A stretch of DNA of 64,000 nt from Streptomyces sp. NBC_00425 (GTDB taxonomy: Bacteria; Actinomycetota; Actinomycetes; Streptomycetales; Streptomycetaceae). Below, piece after piece: positions 1-9,375 of the stretch. Within the stretch, counting starts at the first letter, position 1. Each line of letters opens with the position of its first letter. The position numbers were made by a program, and so were the translations under genes. The notes beneath the pieces are model-generated. The model made no database searches, had not been told where the DNA came from, and saw only the letters and a program-made list of their open reading frames with translations. The DNA is taken from NCBI RefSeq assembly GCF_036030735.1, contig NZ_CP107928.1, forward strand, positions 7,626,001-7,690,000. Reading direction: 5' to 3'.

Positions 1-82
1 AGAACATCGCCTACCCCCGTGATCCGCTGCGCCACCCCTGCATGCCGGGTACACGGACCGACAGCTCTGGAGAAACTCGAGC

Positions 83-1690
83 ATGAACCGCAAGACTTTG
101 GTGCTGCCGGCCGTGGTCGGTCTGCTCGCGCCCGTGCTCGCCGCCTGCGGAGGGTCCGAAAGCGGCAGCGGCGGCGGCGACGCCATCGTCGTGGGCACCA
201 CCGACCGGTTCACCGCCACCAAGGACGCCCCGGCCCCGCTCGACCCGGCGTACTCCTACGACGTCGGCACCTGGAACATCCTGCGCCAGACCGTGCAGAC
301 CCTGATGATCCAGCCCAAGGGCGAGGGCGAGCCCGTCCCGGAGGCGGCCGAGAGCTGCGGCTTCACCGACACCGGCAACGAGCGCTATGCCTGCAAGCTG
401 CGCAGCGGCCTGCAGTTCGCCGACGGCGACGACGTCACGGCGAAGGACGTCAAGTTCTCCATCGACCGCGCCCGCGCCATCAAGGCCGACTCCGGCGTGT
501 TCGCCCTGCTGTCGACCATCGACACCATCGAAACGCAGGGCGACAACGAAGTCATCTTCCATCTCAAGACCGCCGACGCCACCTTCCCCTTCAAGCTGTC
601 GACCCCGGTCGCCGGCATCGTCAACCCCGACGACTACGACAAGGGCAAGCTGCGCGACGGGTTCGCGGTCGACGGATCGGGCCCCTACATCCTCAAGGCC
701 GACACCGACGGCGACGAGATGACCAAGGCCGTGTTCACCAGGAACCCCCACTACAAGGGGACGCTGAAGGTGAACAACGACGAGGTCGACATGGTGTCCT
801 ACAAGGACGCCGACGCCATGGGCACCGCTCTCGAAAAGGGCGACGTCGACCTCATGACCCGCACCATGTCGCCGGAGCAGATCAAGAAGCTCTCCGAGGC
901 GTCCGCCGGCGGAGACATCGACCTGGTCGAACTGAACGGCCTCGAGATCCGCTACCTCGCGTTCGACACCACGGACCCGGCCGTCAAGTCCAAGGCCGTC
1001 CGCCAGGCCATGGCCCAGATCATCAACCGCAACGAGCTCGTGTCCAAGGTCTACGGCTCCCAGGCCGAACCCCTCTACTCGCTCGTCCCGGCCAGCCTCA
1101 CCGGCCACTCCAACTCGTTCGTCAACACCTACGGCGAACCCAACGTCGGCAAGGCCAAGGCCATGCTCGCCGACGCGGACATCACCAAGCCGGTGAAGCT
1201 GACGCTGAACTACACGACCGACCACTACGGTCCGGCCACCAAGCAGGAGTTCGAGGTGCTGCAGAAGCAGCTCAACGACAGCGGCCTGTTCGACGTCACC
1301 CTCAAGGGCACCGCCTGGGACGCCTTCGTCCCGGCCGAGCGCAAGGGCGAGTACGCCGTCTGGGGCATGGGCTGGTTCCCCGACTTCCCCGACGCCGACA
1401 ACTTCGTCGCCCCGTTCCTCGACAAGGACAACTTCCTCAAGTCGCCCTACACCAACGGCGACATCATCGACACCCTGATCCCGGCCTCCCGTCGCGAGGC
1501 CGACCGCCAGAGCGCCACCAAGAGCCTGACGGAGATTCAGGACATCGTCGCCAAGGACGTCCCGATCCTGCCGCTGTGGCAGGGCAAGCAGTACGTCGCC
1601 GCCAACAACGACGTCACGGGCACGGCGTACGCGCTCAACTCCTCCGCGACTCTGCAGCTGTGGGAGCTCGGCCGCGGCGCGAGCGGCTGA
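83..1690 (+). CDS. ABC transporter substrate-binding lipoprotein, family 5 (peptide/nickel type)
   Basis: This 535-residue protein should be a membrane-anchored extracytoplasmic receptor that captures a peptide or similar ligand for an ABC importer. The N terminus has a basic start, a hydrophobic stretch and a lipobox ending in LAAC at about residue 22, then a Gly/Ser-rich linker. The body has family 5 landmarks, including a leading segment of the form LDPAYSYDVGTW, a DVKFSIDRA segment and a NELV region. Length is normal for the family. The ATG at 83 is chosen because it opens directly on the signal peptide. A second paralogue follows 95 bases downstream. No permease or ATPase gene lies nearby in the window, so partners must be encoded elsewhere. 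The ligand cannot be told from sequence. Confidence 0.9.
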   Translation: MNRKTLVLPAVVGLLAPVLAACGGSESGSGGGDAIVVGTTDRFTATKDAPAPLDPAYSYDVGTWNILRQTVQTLMIQPKGEGEPVPEAAESCGFTDTGNERYACKLRSGLQFADGDDVTAKDVKFSIDRARAIKADSGVFALLSTIDTIETQGDNEVIFHLKTADATFPFKLSTPVAGIVNPDDYDKGKLRDGFAVDGSGPYILKADTDGDEMTKAVFTRNPHYKGTLKVNNDEVDMVSYKDADAMGTALEKGDVDLMTRTMSPEQIKKLSEASAGGDIDLVELNGLEIRYLAFDTTDPAVKSKAVRQAMAQIINRNELVSKVYGSQAEPLYSLVPASLTGHSNSFVNTYGEPNVGKAKAMLADADITKPVKLTLNYTTDHYGPATKQEFEVLQKQLNDSGLFDVTLKGTAWDAFVPAERKGEYAVWGMGWFPDFPDADNFVAPFLDKDNFLKSPYTNGDIIDTLIPASRREADRQSATKSLTEIQDIVAKDVPILPLWQGKQYVAANNDVTGTAYALNSSATLQLWELGRGASG

Positions 1691-1785
1691 CGAAGCCCTC
1701 CGCTTTCTGCTTACTGCTCCCTGCTTCCTGCCCGGGGCCCGGACCGCGGCCTCGGTGTGACGAGAACACGACGACAAGGCAACAA

Positions 1786-3366
1786 GTGAACCTGCGCAAC
1801 CAGTGGCCGGTCCTGCCGATCATGGCGGGGCTGGCCTCCGGCCTGTTGACCGGCTGCGGCACCCAGGGCGGGGGAGCGGGCGGCGACGGCTCCGCGGTGG
1901 TCCTCGGCATGTCCGACGAGGTCCTGGCCACGGACCCCGCATCCGGCTACGACCCCGGCTCCTGGCTGCTGTTCAACAACGTCTTCCAGTCACTGCTCAG
2001 CTTCCCCAAGGGCGGCACCGAGCCCGAGCCGGACGCCGCCCGCGAGTGCCGTTTCACCGACACGCGGACCCAGGTCTACAGCTGCACGCTGAAGGACGAC
2101 CTGAAGTTCAGCAACGGCGACGCCCTCACGTCCAAGGACGTCAAGTTCTCCTTCGACCGCATGCTGAAGATCAACGACGACGCCGGCCCGGCAATCATGT
2201 TCGCCACGCTCGCCGCGGTCGAGGCCCCCGACGCCAAGACCGTCGTCTTCAAGCTCAAGGCCCCCGACGCCACCTTCCCCAGCAAGATCGCCTCGGGCGC
2301 CGGCTCCATCGTCGACCACCGGCAGTACGACGCCGACGGTCTGCGCGAGGACGGCGAGGCCGTCGGCTCCGGCCCCTACAAGCTCGACTCCTTCGGCGAC
2401 GACGAAGCCGTCTTCTCCGTCAACGAGCACTACCGGGGCACCGCCTCCGAAGCCCAGAACACCGGTGTCACCCTCAAGTTCTTCGCCGGCGACCAGAAGG
2501 CCCTCAAGCAGGCCCTGCTCGACGGCGACGTCGACATCGCCTACCGGGGCCTGACCGCCGCCGACATCGCCGACATCCAGCAGAGCGCCGACGCCCGTGC
2601 CGAGGTCGTCGAGGGCAGCAGCGCGGAAGTCCAGCACCTCGTCTTCAACATGGACGACCCGGTCGCCGGAAAGCTCGGCGTGCGGCGGGCCATCGCCCAC
2701 CTCATCGACCGCGAAGCCCTCATCAAGAACGTCTACCAGGGCACCGCCGACCCGCTCTACTCGATCATCCCGGCCGGTATCGCGGGCCACAACACCGCCT
2801 TCTTCGACCGCTACGGCGCCCGGCCCTCGCGGACCCAGGCCGCCGCCGCCCTCGCCGCGGACGGCATCACCGACAAGGTGCGGCTCACCCTCTGGTCGAC
2901 CCCCTCGCGCTACGGCCCGGCCACCGACCAGGAACTCAAGGCCGTCGCGGCCCAGCTCAACGCCAGCGGCCTGTTCGACGCCGACGTCAAGTCCGTCGCC
3001 TTCGGCCAGTACGAGAAGGACATCGCCGCCGGCAAGTACGGCGTCTACGTCAAGGGCTGGGTGCCCGACTACCCGGACGCCGACAACTTCACCTCGCCCT
3101 TCTTCGGCGAGGGGAACGTGCTGGCCAACCACTACACCGACAAGACGATCACCGGGACGCTCATCCCGCGCACCGCCGCACAGAGCGACCGCAGCGCCAC
3201 CGACGCCGACTACGGCCGGCTGCAGAACATCGTCGCCGCACAGGTGCCGGTGCTGCCCGTCTGGCAGGCCAAGCAGTACGCCGTCGTCGGCGAGAACGTC
3301 TACGGCCTGGAGAACTGCCTGGACGCCTCCACCGTGTTCCGCTTCTGGGAACTCAGCAAGAGCTGA
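1786..3366 (+). CDS. Second ABC transporter substrate-binding lipoprotein, paralogue of the preceding gene
   Basis: This 526-residue protein is a second family 5 solute-binding lipoprotein. The GTG at 1786 is chosen because it gives a short hydrophobic signal sequence with a lipobox ending LTGC near residue 23; the same frame stays open far upstream through the previous gene, but that is a high-GC artefact. It matches its neighbour in blocks such as KDVKFSFDRM, PDATFPSKI, DADNFTSPFF and a VLPVWQAKQYAV segment near the C terminus, so the two probably arose by tandem duplication. Divergence is substantial in the ligand-domain middle, so the two may bind different ligands. The pair ends at a strong terminator at 3401. 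Confidence 0.88.
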   Translation: MNLRNQWPVLPIMAGLASGLLTGCGTQGGGAGGDGSAVVLGMSDEVLATDPASGYDPGSWLLFNNVFQSLLSFPKGGTEPEPDAARECRFTDTRTQVYSCTLKDDLKFSNGDALTSKDVKFSFDRMLKINDDAGPAIMFATLAAVEAPDAKTVVFKLKAPDATFPSKIASGAGSIVDHRQYDADGLREDGEAVGSGPYKLDSFGDDEAVFSVNEHYRGTASEAQNTGVTLKFFAGDQKALKQALLDGDVDIAYRGLTAADIADIQQSADARAEVVEGSSAEVQHLVFNMDDPVAGKLGVRRAIAHLIDREALIKNVYQGTADPLYSIIPAGIAGHNTAFFDRYGARPSRTQAAAALAADGITDKVRLTLWSTPSRYGPATDQELKAVAAQLNASGLFDADVKSVAFGQYEKDIAAGKYGVYVKGWVPDYPDADNFTSPFFGEGNVLANHYTDKTITGTLIPRTAAQSDRSATDADYGRLQNIVAAQVPVLPVWQAKQYAVVGENVYGLENCLDASTVFRFWELSKS

Positions 3367-3400
3367 CCCCCACGGACGACGGCCCCGCCCGACGGGTCCG

Positions 3401-3457
3401 CCGACGACGGCGAAGGGCGCCCCCTGCCGGACAGGGGGCGCCCTTCGCCGTCGTCGG
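3401..3457. terminator. Perfect 26-bp inverted repeat, bidirectional terminator
   Basis: Left arm 3401-3426 and right arm 3432-3457 are perfectly complementary with a five-base loop (CCGGA). The repeat lies between the convergent ends of the second binding-protein gene (ends 3366) and the response regulator gene (ends 3513 on the minus strand), so it can stop transcription from both sides. There is no T-run, as is usual in Streptomyces. Confidence 0.85.
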
Positions 3458-3512
3458 CGTGCTCGTGCCGCGCCGCCGGACCCGACGCCGCGGACCCGGT
3501 GCTCCCGCTCGC

Positions 3513-4184
3513 CTACTGGGCGCCGGGACGCACCAGGCCGCTCTCGTACGCGTACACCGCGGCCTGCACCCGGTCACGCAGCCCCAGCTTCGTCAGCACA
3601 TGCCCGACGTGCGTCTTCACCGTGGTCTCGCTGACGAACAGGTCGGCGGCGATCTCGGCGTTCGACAACCCCCGCGCCACCAGTTTCAGCACCTCCACCT
3701 CCCGGTCGGTCAGCGTGTGCAGCGTGTCCGGCACCGGCTCCTCGCCCGACGGCAGATGCGTGGCGTACTTGTCGAGCAGCCGACGCGTGATGCTCGGCGC
3801 CAGCATGGCCTCACCGGACCCCACCACCCGGATCGCCTGCACCAGCTCATTGGCCGGGGCGTCCTTCAACAGGAACCCGCTGGCCCCCGCCCGCAGCGCC
3901 TCCACCACGTACTCGTCCAGATCGAACGTGGTCAGCACCAGCACCTTCGCCGGACCGTCCCGCCCGGGACCGGTGATCTGCCGGGTCGCCTCCACCCCGT
4001 CCATCCGCGGCATACGGATGTCCATCAGCACCACATCGGGCTGCAACGCCCGCACCTGGTCGATGGCCTGCAAGCCGTCTCCGGCCTCGCCGACGACCGC
4101 GATGTCCTGCTCGGCCTCCAGAATCATCCGGAAGCCCGTGCGCAACAGCGGCTGGTCGTCGACCAGTAGGACGCGGATGGCCAC
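3513..4184 (-). CDS. NarL/LuxR-family response regulator
   Basis: This 223-residue protein is a two-component response regulator that would bind DNA after phosphorylation. The receiver domain has the acidic pair DD at residues 9-10, the phosphoacceptor Asp near residue 55 in VVLMDIRMP, and a switch Thr in LVLTTF. The C-terminal LuxR-type helix-turn-helix is clear: LTDREVEVLKLVARGLSNAEIA followed by VSETTVKTHV. The GTG at 4184 is chosen because AAGGAG sits six bases upstream and the receiver begins at once; the frame extends further upstream without homology. The gene lies 14 bases behind the RecB-like nuclease gene and is probably co-transcribed with it. No histidine kinase gene is adjacent, so its partner is unknown. 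Confidence 0.9.
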   Translation of the reverse strand: MAIRVLLVDDQPLLRTGFRMILEAEQDIAVVGEAGDGLQAIDQVRALQPDVVLMDIRMPRMDGVEATRQITGPGRDGPAKVLVLTTFDLDEYVVEALRAGASGFLLKDAPANELVQAIRVVGSGEAMLAPSITRRLLDKYATHLPSGEEPVPDTLHTLTDREVEVLKLVARGLSNAEIAADLFVSETTVKTHVGHVLTKLGLRDRVQAAVYAYESGLVRPGAQ

Positions 4185-4198
4185 GTGGATCTCCTTCT

Positions 4199-5182
4199 CT
4201 AGCCCGGCCCCATTCTGCCCTGCGCCCCGTCCTCCGACGCGGCCGCCCTCACCGGGGCCGGCGCCTCGAGCGTCACCGGAAGGGGATACGGCGGGGGAGT
4301 ACCGCCGAACTCCGGACAGTGCGCCCGGTGATCGCACCAGCCGCACAGCTTGGTCGGCCGCGGCCGCCACTCGCCGGTCCGCGTCGCCTCCCGGATCGCC
4401 TCCCACAGCGCGAGCAGCTTGCGCTCCACGCGCTCCAGATCCGCCAGGACCGGGTCGTACGTCAGCACGTCCCCACTGCCCAGGTAGACGAGCTGCAGCC
4501 GCCGCGGCACGACGTTCTTCAACCGCCACACGACCAGCGCGTAGAACTTCATCTGGAACAGCGCGCCGTCGGCGTACTCCGGCCGCGGAGCCTTGCCCGT
4601 CTTGTAGTCGACGATCCGCACCTCACCCGTCGGCGCCACGTCGACCCGGTCGATGATCCCGCGCAGCCGCAGACCCGACTCCAGCTCCGTCTCCACGAAC
4701 AGCTCCCGCTCGGCGGGCTCCAGCCGCGTCGGATCCTCCAGCGAGAACCAGCGCTCGACCAGCAGCTCCGCCTCCGCCAGCCAGCCGGCGAGCCGCTCGC
4801 CCTCCGGATCGTCGGCGAACAGCTCCACCACCTCCGGCCGCGTCTCCCGCAGCCGGTCCCACTGCCCCGGGATCAGCGACTTCGCCCCGGCCGCCGTCCG
4901 CTCGGCCGCCGGCGCGTCGAACAGCCGCTCGAGGACGGCGTGCACCAGGGTCCCCTTCGTCGCCGCCGCACTCGGCTTCTCCGGCAGCCGGTCGATCACC
5001 CGGAACCGGTACAGCAGCGGGCACTGCATGAAATCCCCGGCCCGCGACGGCGACAGCGACGCCGGAGCCACCGCGACGACCCCCGCCGCCGCCCCCTCGG
5101 GCCCGGCCGCCCCCGTGCGCGACGGCTCCTCCACCCCACCACCGTCGCCCGCCCGGACGACGCCCTCGCTGCTGCTCTCCAT
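4199..5182 (-). CDS. RecB-family exonuclease (PD-(D/E)XK nuclease)
   Basis: This 327-residue protein resembles the RecB/AddB nuclease domain family. The catalytic core is visible as GIIDRVD followed by VRIVDYKTGK, giving the D...DxK signature. An early Cys (in MQCPLLYRF) and a late cluster CGWCDHRAHC are the expected four ligands of an iron-sulphur cluster as in AddB-type nucleases. There is no helicase part. The ATG at 5182 starts the protein; the first 50 residues are low complexity. It is a likely DNA repair or processing nuclease. The same gene neighbours trmI and the proteasome genes in mycobacteria. A PafBC-type promoter candidate lies just upstream at 5191-5213, which would link it to the DNA damage response. 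Confidence 0.88.
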   Translation of the reverse strand: MESSSEGVVRAGDGGGVEEPSRTGAAGPEGAAAGVVAVAPASLSPSRAGDFMQCPLLYRFRVIDRLPEKPSAAATKGTLVHAVLERLFDAPAAERTAAGAKSLIPGQWDRLRETRPEVVELFADDPEGERLAGWLAEAELLVERWFSLEDPTRLEPAERELFVETELESGLRLRGIIDRVDVAPTGEVRIVDYKTGKAPRPEYADGALFQMKFYALVVWRLKNVVPRRLQLVYLGSGDVLTYDPVLADLERVERKLLALWEAIREATRTGEWRPRPTKLCGWCDHRAHCPEFGGTPPPYPLPVTLEAPAPVRAAASEDGAQGRMGPG

Positions 5183-5190
5183 GACCACAG

Positions 5191-5213
5191 ACCTTACGGC
5201 CCGCCACCGACAG
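5191..5213 (-). promoter_or_regulatory. Candidate PafBC-dependent (RecA-NDp type) promoter for the RecB-like nuclease
   Basis: Read on the minus strand the sequence is CTGTCGGTG, eight bases, then TAAGGT. This fits the LexA-independent damage promoter pattern known in mycobacteria (TTGTCRGTG-N8-TANNNT) except for the first base. The -10 element ends eight bases before the start codon at 5182, so the transcript would have almost no leader. Confidence 0.6.
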
Positions 5214-5334
5214 TCACCCACAAGCCGGGAAACACGGGGGGTGCCGGGCGGAACACCTCACGACCGCCGCATACCATCGGTCACAGACCCTCCCGCCCGG
5301 CACGGGCAGGAGACGCTTCGATCGAGGGGACACC

Positions 5335-6975
<1,641 letters not shown>

Positions 6976-7048
6976 CCACCGCTCTCCCGAGCAGGTGCGC
7001 ACGCCCCCCATGGTCGGCGGCCCCGCCAAACGCCGGTAGGCTGTTCAC

Positions 7049-7951
7049 ATGTCCGAACCGACCGGTGCCGCCCGCAGGCGCGGGCCCTTCAAGGTCGGGG
7101 ACCAGGTTCAGCTGACCGACCCCAAGGGCCGCCACTACACGTTCACGCTCGAAGCCGGGAAGAATTTCCACACCCACAAGGGTTCCTTCCCGCACGACGA
7201 ACTGATCGGCGCACCCGAGGGCAGCGTTGTCCGCACCACCGGGAACGTCGCCTACCTCGCGCTGCGCCCCCTGCTCCCCGACTACGTCCTCTCCATGCCC
7301 CGCGGGGCAGCCGTCGTCTACCCGAAGGACGCGGGACAGATCCTCGCCTTCGCCGACATCTTCCCCGGCGCACGCGTCGTCGAGGCCGGCGTCGGCTCCG
7401 GGTCGCTCAGCAGCTTCCTGCTGCGCGCCATCGGCGACCAGGGCATGCTGCACTCCTACGAGCGCCGCGAGGACTTCGCCGAGATCGCCCAGCAGAACGT
7501 CGAGCGCTACTTCGGCGGCCCGCACCCCGCCTGGCAGCTCACCGTCGGCGACCTCCAGGACAACCTGTCCGACACCGACGTCGACCGCGTCATCCTCGAC
7601 ATGCTCGCCCCCTGGGAGTGCCTGGAGGCCGTCTCCAAGGCGCTGGTGCCCGGCGGCATCCTGTGCTGCTACGTCGCCACCACCACCCAGCTCGCCCGGA
7701 CCGTCGAGTCCATCCGCGAGATCGGCTCCTTCAACGAGCCCACCTCCTGGGAGTCGATGATCCGCAACTGGCACGTGGAAGGCCTCGCCGTCCGCCCGGA
7801 CCACCGGATGATCGGCCACACCGGCTTCCTGCTCACCGCCCGCCGGCTCGCCGACGGCGTCGAGCCGCCCATGCGCCGCCGCCGCCCTGCCAAGGGCGCC
7901 TACGGCGAGGACTACACCGGCCCCAACGCCGACGGAGGCAGCGGCCGCTGA
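7049..7951 (+). CDS. trmI: tRNA (adenine-58-N1)-methyltransferase TrmI
   Basis: This 300-residue enzyme transfers a methyl group from S-adenosylmethionine to N1 of adenine 58 in the T-loop of tRNA. The N-terminal part is a small beta domain (residues 12-70). The Rossmann methyltransferase core has the SAM motif VVEAGVGSGSLSSFLLRA at about residues 110-127, an acidic ribose-binding segment (HSYERREDF), and the TrmI catalytic-loop motif DMLAPWE. The last 30 residues are a basic and acidic tail. The ATG at 7049 lies eight bases after TAGGCT, a possible -10 element. The gene sits between the M50 protease and arc in actinobacterial proteasome loci, as seen here. Confidence 0.93.
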   Translation: MSEPTGAARRRGPFKVGDQVQLTDPKGRHYTFTLEAGKNFHTHKGSFPHDELIGAPEGSVVRTTGNVAYLALRPLLPDYVLSMPRGAAVVYPKDAGQILAFADIFPGARVVEAGVGSGSLSSFLLRAIGDQGMLHSYERREDFAEIAQQNVERYFGGPHPAWQLTVGDLQDNLSDTDVDRVILDMLAPWECLEAVSKALVPGGILCCYVATTTQLARTVESIREIGSFNEPTSWESMIRNWHVEGLAVRPDHRMIGHTGFLLTARRLADGVEPPMRRRRPAKGAYGEDYTGPNADGGSGR

Positions 7952-8197
7952 CCCGGCCCGCACCACCGCTCCCCAGCCCAACGACAAGGCGCCGCGACCG
8001 AGTTCCCCCAGCACCACGGGAACACGGGCACGGCGCCTTCTCGTTGCCCCGAGCCGCTGCGTCGACGAGACGCGACACCCACCCCACTGCGCGCGTCCGA
8101 AATCCCGTACCCCGCCGTTCCCCCACCCTGTGACGTGTGGCACGATGCTGGCCGACCCCCACCCCCACCGGCACCGCCACCGCAGGAGAAACTCCTA

Positions 8198-8770
8198 GTG
8201 CAGCACCCCGCCGTCCCGGAACTGGCACACACCCACACCCGGCCCATCCACTGGGTCGCGACCGCCACCGCCATCGCCGGCGTCGTCGCCCTCTCCTCGC
8301 TCCTGCAACCCAAACCGGCCACCGCCGCCCAGGCCGCCACCGCCGACGCCAAACCGGCCCCCACCACGGCCCCCTCCACCGCGGACGTCGACTTCCCCCT
8401 CGACTGCGGCCCCGAACAAGCCCTCGTGGTGAAGAAGGCCAGCGGCGACCTCGACGGCGACGGCGCCCCCGAAACCGTGGCCGTCGTCCACTGCGACGCC
8501 CCCATGGGCACCCCGCCCGACGGCGTCTACGTCCTCACCCACAACCCGGGCCACACCCACGCGCGCGTGGTCGCCACCCTCATCGACCCCAAAGCACGCA
8601 ACACCGTCACCGGTCTCACCGTCACCGACGGAGCCGTGCTCGCCACACTCCTCGGCTACTCGACCCCCGACGTGCCCAGTTGCTGCCCCGACGTCAAGGA
8701 CAGCGCCAGATGGCAATGGAAGGACGACAAGTTCGTCCGCTCCACCCCCGCGGGCGCCCGCAGCGTCTGA
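8198..8770 (+). CDS. Hypothetical secreted or membrane-anchored protein with an FG-GAP-like motif
   Basis: This 190-residue protein has no assigned function. The GTG at 8198 is preferred over an upstream in-frame start at 8135 because AGGAGA is correctly spaced before it. A hydrophobic segment near residues 20-37 (ATATAIAGVVALSSLL) followed by an Ala-rich stretch looks like a signal anchor or signal peptide. The rest is predicted extracytoplasmic and carries a segment SGDLDGDGAPETVAVVHC, similar to the calcium-binding loop of FG-GAP repeats. Two adjacent Cys occur near the C terminus (SCCPDVKD). The gene faces the ferredoxin gene tail to tail. Confidence 0.72.
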   Translation: MQHPAVPELAHTHTRPIHWVATATAIAGVVALSSLLQPKPATAAQAATADAKPAPTTAPSTADVDFPLDCGPEQALVVKKASGDLDGDGAPETVAVVHCDAPMGTPPDGVYVLTHNPGHTHARVVATLIDPKARNTVTGLTVTDGAVLATLLGYSTPDVPSCCPDVKDSARWQWKDDKFVRSTPAGARSV

Positions 8771-8826
8771 CCCAGCCGTTCGCCCTGCGAGAAATCACAC
8801 AGCGCTCACAGCGCGCGACCGGAACG

Positions 8827-9132
8827 TCACTCGGCGTCCGGACCGTACACCTCGACCCGGTCCGAGACCCGGCGCACATGGATGCAGTCACCCGGACACT
8901 CCCTCGCCGAGTCCACCACATCCGTCAACAACGGCAACGGAACCGGCGTCACCGCCCCCACCGCCTGCAACAGCTCGTCGTCCGCGCCCTTGACGTACGC
9001 CAGGCCGTCGATGTCCAGCTCGAACACCTCGGGCGCGTACTGCGCACAGATTCCGTCGCCGGTACAGAGATCCTGATCGATCCAGACCTCCAGTGCCTCA
9101 CCGCCGACACCGGCCTCCTGTTGCACGCCCAT
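8827..9132 (-). CDS. Ferredoxin with single iron-sulphur cluster
   Basis: This 101-residue protein is a small electron carrier. The first cluster motif is C-TG-D-GI-C, so Asp takes the place of the second Cys, as in ferredoxins that hold a [3Fe-4S] or Asp-ligated [4Fe-4S] cluster. The remaining ligand is in the late segment ECPGDCIHV, which contains one extra Cys. The first 15 residues are a nonconserved extension. It is divergent from arc. Its redox partner is not evident: the only P450 in the window is far away at 40204 and is of an unusual type. Confidence 0.88.
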   Translation of the reverse strand: MGVQQEAGVGGEALEVWIDQDLCTGDGICAQYAPEVFELDIDGLAYVKGADDELLQAVGAVTPVPLPLLTDVVDSARECPGDCIHVRRVSDRVEVYGPDAE

Positions 9133-9330
9133 GACTCCCGCCGTTTATCGTCGAACCGCCGGGGAACCATGCAGGCTCCGACGGGTGTTGAACACTTCGA
9201 CCCTACCCCCGGCCGCTTTCCAATCATGTTCGGTGGGTATTCCCCTGGCGTGAGGGAGAGCGCAAGGGTGAAGATCGGACACACCCCGACAGTCTTTGTG
9301 ATCTAGGGGTTTCAATCGACACCCACCCAG

Positions 9331-9340
9331 GTAGGGTCTG
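9331..9340 (+). promoter_or_regulatory. Candidate -10 region of arc (GTAGGGTCTG)
   Basis: TAGGGT at 9332-9337 resembles the -10 hexamer of principal-sigma promoters in Streptomyces. The same ten-base sequence occurs upstream of pup at 13000-13009. No strong -35 element is seen at the expected distance in either place, so an activator may be involved or the match may be chance. Confidence 0.4.
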
Positions 9341-9375
9341 GAAGCGTCCAGCTCCCCTTGGAGGAGGTGAGGACC

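Noticed and set aside
11..1777. Long open frame on the minus strand opposite the first binding-protein gene
   Set aside because: It is a shadow of the plus-strand gene caused by high GC; the protein is Val/Gly/Asp-rich without any domain.
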